A stretch of DNA of 64,000 bases from Ascaphus truei (lineage: Eukaryota > Chordata > Amphibia > Anura > Ascaphidae). Shown piece after piece: positions 57,733 to 64,000 of the stretch (its first letter is position 1; every line of letters begins with the position of its first letter). The stretch lies in contig CM071567.1 of the NCBI GenBank assembly GCA_036426205.1, forward strand, positions 292,574,405-292,638,404, in the 5' to 3' direction. The position numbers and the translations under genes are program-made. Below the pieces are notes generated by a model. That model was not told the origin of the DNA and ran no database searches. It worked only from the letters and a program-made list of their open reading frames with translations.

Positions 57733-58034
57733 GGCCAGGTCCACAGCAGGCGCTCGTGACCGAGCACGTGACATCACGTGCGCCTATACTTGACGCGATC
57801 TGTGGCCTGCAGGTTTGCGCGATGGGGGATGTGGCGAGGTTGCGCTGGGGGCATGCCCGTGCCATCACGTGAGCGGTTCGCCCTCATTGGCTGAACCGCG
57901 CACGTGACCCGGCCGACACGTGGCAAATTCAAACAAATTTGTCTCGCCTCGGCACTATCGTGCACACGCGCGGTCTATGAACATGAGCATTGCCTCCCTG
58001 CTTTTGTTTTCGGTGCGAGACTATAGTCGCGGCC
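57733..58034. mobile_element. Harbinger-type MITE inserted in the minisatellite
   Basis: Starts GGCCAGGTCCACAGCAGGCG, ends GACTATAGTCGCGGCC, flanked by TTA of the minisatellite unit on both sides (57730-57732 and 58035-58037). Contains GGTTCGCCCTCATTGGCTGA, also present in 54211-54585. Confidence 0.75.
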
Positions 58035-58258
58035 TTAGGCTGACATGCTAGGGTAAGAGGCTGGAATAATAGGGTAATAGTTAGGCTGACATGCTGGAGT
58101 AAGGATAGGAATTGGAAATCAGATGGCAGATAAAGGATTTTTATTTAAAATATTTTTTAAATAAAAATGTTGCCTTTTCTAATATCGACATACACACACA
58201 ACCCCCGCAAGCTCAGAGCCCAAACCCACCACACTAATATATATATAATATATATCAG

Positions 58259-59010
58259 TGTTTCCCCCACCTGGCTGGAGATTTGGCCATTACTGTACAT
58301 GTGGTGCATGATACCTGCTGGTAACAGGAGGACTAAGTTATCTGCCGGTGGTAGTGGGGACACAGGACTAGGCTTCTGGGGTTCATACCCTACATATCTC
58401 TTTAGCAGTGCAGCGTCTCCATCTGCCGTAGGCTCCGGGGAACTGAAGGTGATCTCCCACGGTAGAACCAATTACCTCTCCCCCCAGTAAGATCACACAT
58501 CAGGCCGGAGGTATAATAACAGGACCGGTTTATTGTCTCTCTCTGTGCAGCACAGTACACGGCAGGTTCGGCCCAAACAGTCACTCGCAGCTACCCACTG
58601 AAGGATGGTCCCTGGACCTTCACCACAGGCCAAGAGCACCCGCAGCAATCCCAGCTCTTCCCTGCCCCTCTAGCAGAGGCAGAGGTATTGTACACACTCA
58701 CTCTCCCCCGGAGGGAAGAGGATCAGAGAAGGCTCAATATGCAGACTCTTGGTTGTGTGGCCTGCCTCTCTCAAGGGGGTAGAGGCACTACTGAATTTGG
58801 GATGGCACTGGCCTTAAGTACAGCCCGGAGGAGGGCACCAGGTCTGTTCCATGATTGGATATGATCAGGCCTGATGTCACTGCCTCCTGCTATTACTCAA
58901 GTGCCGCACCAAGAAAGGGGAAAACCCCATATTGACTACTGGCAGCTGATTGCACCAGAGCTTACTGCCAGAAGGGAAGCAGACTAGTAGCCACAGATAG
59001 CATGGCTACA
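58259..59010 (-). mobile_element. Probable solo gypsy-type LTR, minus strand
   Basis: On the minus strand it starts TGTAGCCATGCTATCTGTGG at 59010 and runs to about 58259, where GGTGGGGGAAACA resembles the GTGGGGAAACAGCGCTACA end of the LTR at 16754-18208. The last bases and the target duplication are missing. Confidence 0.45.
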
Positions 59011-60139
59011 TATTTAGTCGTGTCAGAAAGAAGTGCTACTGAGATTTTAACCTCAAGTAATACTACAAAAGGCAAAAAGCCTCTGTGTTAAATCCTATAT
59101 GACAAATTATATAGTTATGTACTTATCTATTTTTCTATCCATTAGGGAGGATCATTTAATTACATTCTTTGACCAAAGCATTTGTTTGGAGGTTTGTGAC
59201 CCCTCCTCCCTGGCTTTAAATTCACTCATCCCACTTTTAAATGGCCTTGTTCTGCACTTGTGAATGACCTATCTCTTAGGACAGTTCTCCCTCGATTAGA
59301 GATATTAGGAGAGCTTTTTACAGATACAGTAGTATTAGGACTTGTAAAAGAGAGGATACCTTGGTGTGGTTTGCAAGCTTAAAATACGTTGGCCAAAGAA
59401 TGTAACTAAATAACCCTCACTTATTAAAAGAAAAACAGAAAATTATAAATTTGTCATATTGGATGCACTTGGGCTTTTAGTCTTTAGTGAATATCAACAT
59501 ACCAGCTACAGTAAATTACACGGACTTTGCATGATTTGTAGTGTTGTCACATGCAGGGCACGTAACAGTGTGTGACATTTAAAGGGAGAAGTCAGCAAAC
59601 AATTGAGAGGTCATGGGTGTGTTGGAGACTGAACTTCCTCAGATTATATGTCCTGACGTGATTATTACTATCTGCGCAGGAAGGGAAGCTATAATTAATT
59701 ATAAGCGTTACTATGAATAAAAAAAACTTTGCCATTTGTCAACTTATCTTCCCTCCACTCAAATATAATTGTCCCCAGAGCCCACATAATCTAATACAAG
59801 TTACTATTGCTCATCCTGATTACACTGAGGATGTGTAACGTTTGGTAGTAGACAAGTTACAAATGATTTATTCCCGCCAACTCAAAGCAAATCGCTTAAT
59901 AAATAAACTCCCACAGCAAAAACGTGAATCCGCTCAAGCTGTTTGATCCGTCCAATGATGAAACGGGGCTTCAGCGATAGAGTGGCAGATGTGCGCCAAG
60001 ACAAGCTACACATTGCTACCCGGTTACCTGGAGGCAGTGGTCAGGGTGTGATGGTACAAGGTGGTAATTAATACCGCTTCAAGAAAAGAGATCTAGTTTT
60101 TTAGAGGATGCAGCTGAACATTTCATAGACCACAACAAC
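59011..60139. other. No recognised feature
   Basis: AT-rich unique-looking sequence. Confidence 0.4.
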
Positions 60140-60420
60140 TGAATAAAACCCACCTCTTAAATGAAGCATCCCAATAGCCTGGACTCACGCCTATTGTCCC
60201 ACAGTCACTCCTGACAAGCACTGCCATCTACTGCACATATTGCCTCACCTGCTATTTCTGTCCATTTCAATATATTCCACTTAGATTGTAAGCTCTCCGG
60301 GGCAGGGATTTGGTTTCCTATTATCTGACTTTGTTGCGCTTATTGTATTATAAAAATTCCCTGTACTGTATTGTCTTGGCGCCCACCGTTTTACTATCTA
60401 AAGATATACATACAGTACAT
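60140..60420 (+). mobile_element. CR1/L2/Rex1-type LINE 3' end
   Basis: AACCCACCTCTTAAATGAAGC, then TTAGATTGTAAGCTCTCCGG and TGTTGCGCTTATTGTATTA and CCCTGTACTGTATTGTCTTG. Same layout as 2780-3245. Confidence 0.6.
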
Positions 60421-61176
60421 ACATAGTCATTGATTCACAATTTATGTGAAAAAGTAATGAAGCACATCATTACAAAATAACAATAAGTACAGTATGCAAT
60501 TTCAGTCTGACATGATTTACAGATCAAGACCAATGATAAAGGCTAATAAAAGCCAATGAAAGCCTTCAGATTTCACGGAAAAACACTGCAACACGAGGGC
60601 TAAATATTTGATCCGTCAATAAGATCGTTGGCGTTTGGTGATTTTTGGACTTTGCTGAAAGGAGCCCCAATTTGCAAATATGTGTGAAGATTTATGCCAT
60701 CTCTCGCTCTGCTTTTCAAGCAGTATGTTATATATTATTAGTAAAATATGTCAACAGCTGTATAAACAAACAGCTGTGTGATCCATAACCAAGTCAACAA
60801 ATGCACTGTTGAACGTAATGTAATCGCCCCAAAAGGGCCTATAATAGGGTTGGCTTATGTTATACATTTATTGTTTCAATACATTATTGTTAGTTTTCTA
60901 TTGATGTCTTTGACTCATTTTTTCATTTTTTTGAGTGCTGGGAAAGTTATTTTAAAGGGACACACCCAGGAATACACTAAAGTGATAGTGAAAGTATTCT
61001 CAGTGGTCGAAGTGGCTTAAAAAAGTAACAGCCAGATGTAAAAGAAAAAAAAAAGTTGCTACTCTACATTTAGAAAGACGGAAGCGCTATTTATGTTGCA
61101 AAATATCAATGCGTTTATCCTAAAATAATTCCCCTTTGCTTCAAAAAGAAATAGTGATTTTAAAGTAAGTTACAGA
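60421..61176. other. No recognised feature
   Basis: AT-rich; no gene. Confidence 0.4.
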
Positions 61177-61179
61177 TAA

Positions 61180-61505
61180 GGCCTGGGACATAGTGGGATC
61201 AGCCTTGCTGATCCGTGCTGAGGCACGCTCAGCACTGAGCCCCTGCAGCCGCAATGAGAGCGGCTTTAGCAGGGGCTCGCGCACGCATGCGGAAGCGTGT
61301 GTCACCAAGCTTTCAGATTTGGCGCTCGCCGGAGCGCAAGGCCGCTCACGTGAGCGGTGCGCCCCCAATGAGGGCGCACCAGCTCCACGACGTCACTGGC
61401 CCGCCCCCAGACACTCCCACGGACGGCGTGCGCTCTAAGGCCAGGGAAAGCTTTCCCTGAGCCTCAGCGCGCCTCCACACGGGCGAAGTGTCTATGTCCC
61501 AGGCC
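61180..61505. mobile_element. Harbinger-type MITE (GGCCTGGGACATAG family), TAA duplication
   Basis: Perfect 14-bp termini GGCCTGGGACATAG and CTATGTCCCAGGCC, flanked by TAA (61177-61179, 61506-61508). 326 bp, GC-rich, no coding. Best preserved member of its family here. Confidence 0.9.
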
Positions 61506-61848
61506 TAATAAATAGTAGAGGTACTGTACTCTATAGAGCTGGAAATAAAAACTAACGTACCATCACACTTCAATATCTTTATAGTAAATAAACATGGTGA
61601 AGTAAGAAAAGGGAACGTGGTCCCTATTAATCAGATGAGTGTATTGAAGCAAACAGCAGCAGCAGCTCAACCTCCTACTCCTGCCACCAGGGGGACAGAT
61701 GAAGCACCTGCCGCTGGGAGTAGCCTCTGCACACAGATCCGGGGCCCTCCTTCCTTCCACCTGGCAGCCTGGTCCCCGCCCCTCTGTAGAAGGGGACAGG
61801 GGCAGAGAGGAGACGTGTGACTGTAAATAGATCAGGATAAGAAGCAGT

Positions 61849-61920
61849 ATGCTGGCCCGGAAACATCTCGCCCCTCAGCAGGACCTCAGAGCCCCTCTCC
61901 TTCTCCTGATCCTCTGCATG
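61849..61920 (+). CDS. Signal-peptide exon, possibly sel1l3 exon 1
   Basis: ATG at 61849 opens 24 codons, MLARKHLAPQQDLRAPLLLL then ILCM, a plausible cleavable signal peptide or anchor. They end exactly at a donor ATG|GTGAGG (phase 0). An in-frame TAG lies just upstream (61828-61830), and GC boxes (CCCCGCCCC) and a CT-rich stretch precede it by about 60-100 bases. In mammals SEL1L3, a secretory-pathway protein, lies head-to-head with SMIM20, and this exon has the matching place and orientation. Signal peptides diverge quickly, so sequence alone does not prove identity. The next exon must lie beyond the window. Confidence 0.4.
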
Positions 61921-62948
61921 GTGAGGACCTCCTACATTACATGCCCCTTCTCAGCCAAACGTCTTCTTCTGGGTTTAACAATAAGGACATGTGAGGAGCT
62001 CTCATTTACTATCTGACTTAAAAGGAGTATATGAAAGCCTGATAGATATATATATATATATATAGATATAGATATATATATATATAGATATATATATATA
62101 TTTTTTTTTCTGTATGGTTTTTGTCACTTTTTTTTACCCACCATAACCTTAATTAGTGATATATATATATATATTAAAAAAAAAAAAAAAAAACTGTTAC
62201 AGCTTATTGATGGGGATCTAGTGGCTTGCAGAGAAGTTTCCACACGTGAGAGTTTCACCTATTTTATGGGTCATATGTAGTATCAAGTCGAAAGTGGGGC
62301 AACACAATTTGATATGTAGAAAATCAAAAAGATAGCAGAAATAAACCCAATTGGTTTCAATGGGATTTTTTGTTGTTGTTATATATGGAGCAACTGTTTC
62401 CCCCCCAGAATTGCACCAATTCTGCCTTGATACTGTATGTATGCCCCATAGTAGTGCTAACATTGTCTATGAAACACAGACCTTTTAAAGCCTGGGGCTG
62501 CTCCAGATCAGATTCTCAACAATACTACTTGTATGTCATTTCTAAGTGTCAACCTTCTTCATAATTTACCCCCACTCTAGTTATCTAGAAGGGGTGTGCA
62601 AAGCCATGCACTCACAGATACAGTGCTGCAATATCAGGACTTTCCCTTTATAGGTTAATGACACCTCACTTGGATCCAAGCCTGCAGTTTCCCGTGGCTG
62701 TGATTGTCTTGCACTAAGCAGGTGCAGTTGCAAATACATTTTCTTTACACATCCTTGTTTATTTTAGCCTGATGTAGGATCTAGTGTTAACCCCTTCACC
62801 ACTAAAATACATACGTGTTTGAGATGATCAACATTGCATTTTAACATTTTTGCCGGCAGAGCAAAGCAATGGCTTGCTGGAAGTAAAGGGGTTAATATGA
62901 CCTTAATGACACAATTCACTGTGTAAAATGAGAGCAAATAACAGGATG
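61921..62948. other. Putative intron 1 of the signal-peptide gene; microsatellites
   Basis: (TA)n/(GATA)-like tracts at 62044-62100 and 62158-62175, and a poly(A) run at 62176-62192. No second exon seen. Confidence 0.4.
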
Positions 62949-63523
62949 TGCAACAGCAAGATGGGAGAGACACCGGGAAGAGGTCACAGCGACCTCCAGT
63001 GAGGATAGCACTTGATTGAGCACATCCTGGGCTAGGTAAAAACGTAGAATTGTATTATTGATTGATAAAATAAGGATAAACAGTGAGAACATAATGAAAT
63101 CACATATAATCGTGCTCAGGATGAAAGTCAGGAAGGGAGAGCAGGTTGCGAGGCAAAAGGCCTGTGTGGCAATGGTTAGAGCGGGGAGGTTGAAATCCTT
63201 CTCAGAGTAATTGAGAGCAGGATCTCCTAATTAGTATGATTAAGGTGCTGAACGGTATGCGTGTAATTAGCTGCAGCGTTCCAGATACGAGCGCTAGTGG
63301 CTGCTGTTTGGTAGTATCAAAAGTGGTATATAATTGCTATAAATTATCAGAGCTGCGGTGATCATATGCACGATTGTACGATTGTATGCACGATTATATT
63401 CTCACTGTTTCTTTATTTTATCAATTAATAATAAACGCGTAGTTTTAACTAGCCTAGGGTGTTCTCAATCAAGTGCGATCCTCCATTGGAGGTCGCTGTG
63501 ACCTCTCCCATCTTGTTGTTGCA
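62949..63523. mobile_element. Inverted-repeat element with about 150-bp arms
   Basis: TGCAACAGCAAGATGGGAGA at the left is inverted at the right (about 63500-63523), and pairing continues through GGTCACAGCGACCTCCA, GCACTTGATTGAG, TTGATAAAATAA and ACAGTGAGAA. Arms are about 80-85 percent alike with small gaps. The right arm contains AAACGCGTAG. A target duplication was not identified. Confidence 0.65.
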
Positions 63524-63843
63524 GTTCTTGTGTTGCACGGGCAGCACCCCTTGTTTGCCACTCACTTGTGACAAATGGGCAAAAAAATTACACTTGCAAC
63601 AATCGCATCCAATTCACAAAGTCCTGTTGAGCAGAGTGACTCTCTACTTTCTCAAATAACGGGATGTACAGAGTGCTCACAATAATTCGCCTACAGTACT
63701 ATAGCTCATTAGCATTGGGTAACCGTCACGTTCTTTCTTAAAATAAGAATGAGTAGAGGGGGGGGAAAAAAACACTAATATTTGTCATTACTAAACCGGA
63801 CGTTACTTCCATCCAGACACTGGAATAAGGCAGTTTAAGTATG
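63524..63843. other. No recognised feature
   Basis: No gene or repeat end. Confidence 0.35.
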
Positions 63844-63851
63844 ACTTAAAT

Positions 63852-63958
63852 CAGGGGCGCTCAAGCCCCACCAACAGGTCATGTTTTCAAGATATCCCAG
63901 CTTCAGCACAGGTGGCTCAGTAAAAGACTGGAGGGGGGACTGGAGTTGAATACCCCTG
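63852..63958. mobile_element. Short hAT MITE with 8-bp duplication ACTTAAAT
   Basis: Termini CAGGGGCGCTCAAGCC and TTGAATACCCCTG, flanked exactly by ACTTAAAT (63844-63851, 63959-63966). 107 bp; interior CCCAGCTTCAGCACAGGTGG. Confidence 0.9.
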
Positions 63959-64000
63959 ACTTAAATAATGTAACCGTATTTTTTTATTTTAACATTGACA

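Overview
The window is vertebrate nuclear DNA, most likely from an amphibian, probably a frog. A smim20 gene (MITRAC7/phoenixin precursor) is split over three exons with normal GT-AG introns. The transposon mix of Ty3/gypsy LTRs, DIRS-like and Penelope-like retroelements, PIF/Harbinger and hAT elements with many MITEs, and tRNA-derived SINEs is typical of large amphibian genomes. The species cannot be named from the sequence alone.

Host genes are few. An intronless, strongly diverged forkhead protein lies at 5138-5806 (+). smim20 runs on the minus strand from 52664 to 47715 and encodes a complete 67-residue protein. About 9 kb upstream of smim20, on the plus strand, a signal-peptide exon with a splice donor (61849-61920) may be exon 1 of sel1l3, which sits head-to-head with SMIM20 in mammals.

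Almost everything else is mobile or repetitive DNA. 1-1875 is the right end of a hAT element full of simple repeats. 9034-10351 is an apparently intact two-exon Harbinger transposase. 11.4-18.2 kb holds a Penelope fragment and a decayed Ty3/gypsy element with its 3' LTR, interrupted by an insertion that carries a hammerhead ribozyme. 21.5-30.3 kb has a broken hAT transposase and nested solo LTRs. 30.6-34.5 kb has two hAT elements with perfect 8-bp target duplications and G-rich minisatellite cores. 35.9-39.0 kb is a DIRS-like remnant. 39.7-46.9 kb has a minisatellite, MITEs and a large fold-back element with a second hammerhead core. 53.4-58.1 kb is a chain of Harbinger-type MITEs plus a 25-bp minisatellite that other MITEs have entered. 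58-64 kb has a probable LTR, LINE and MITE copies, and another inverted-repeat element.

The most interesting points are: dimer-type hammerhead ribozyme cores in Penelope-like or fold-back repeats with 14-16 bp target duplications; a phoenixin precursor in which the Gly used for amidation is Ser; a forkhead recognition helix that has lost its usual Asn/His/Asn residues; and Harbinger MITEs concatenated through single shared TAA triplets.
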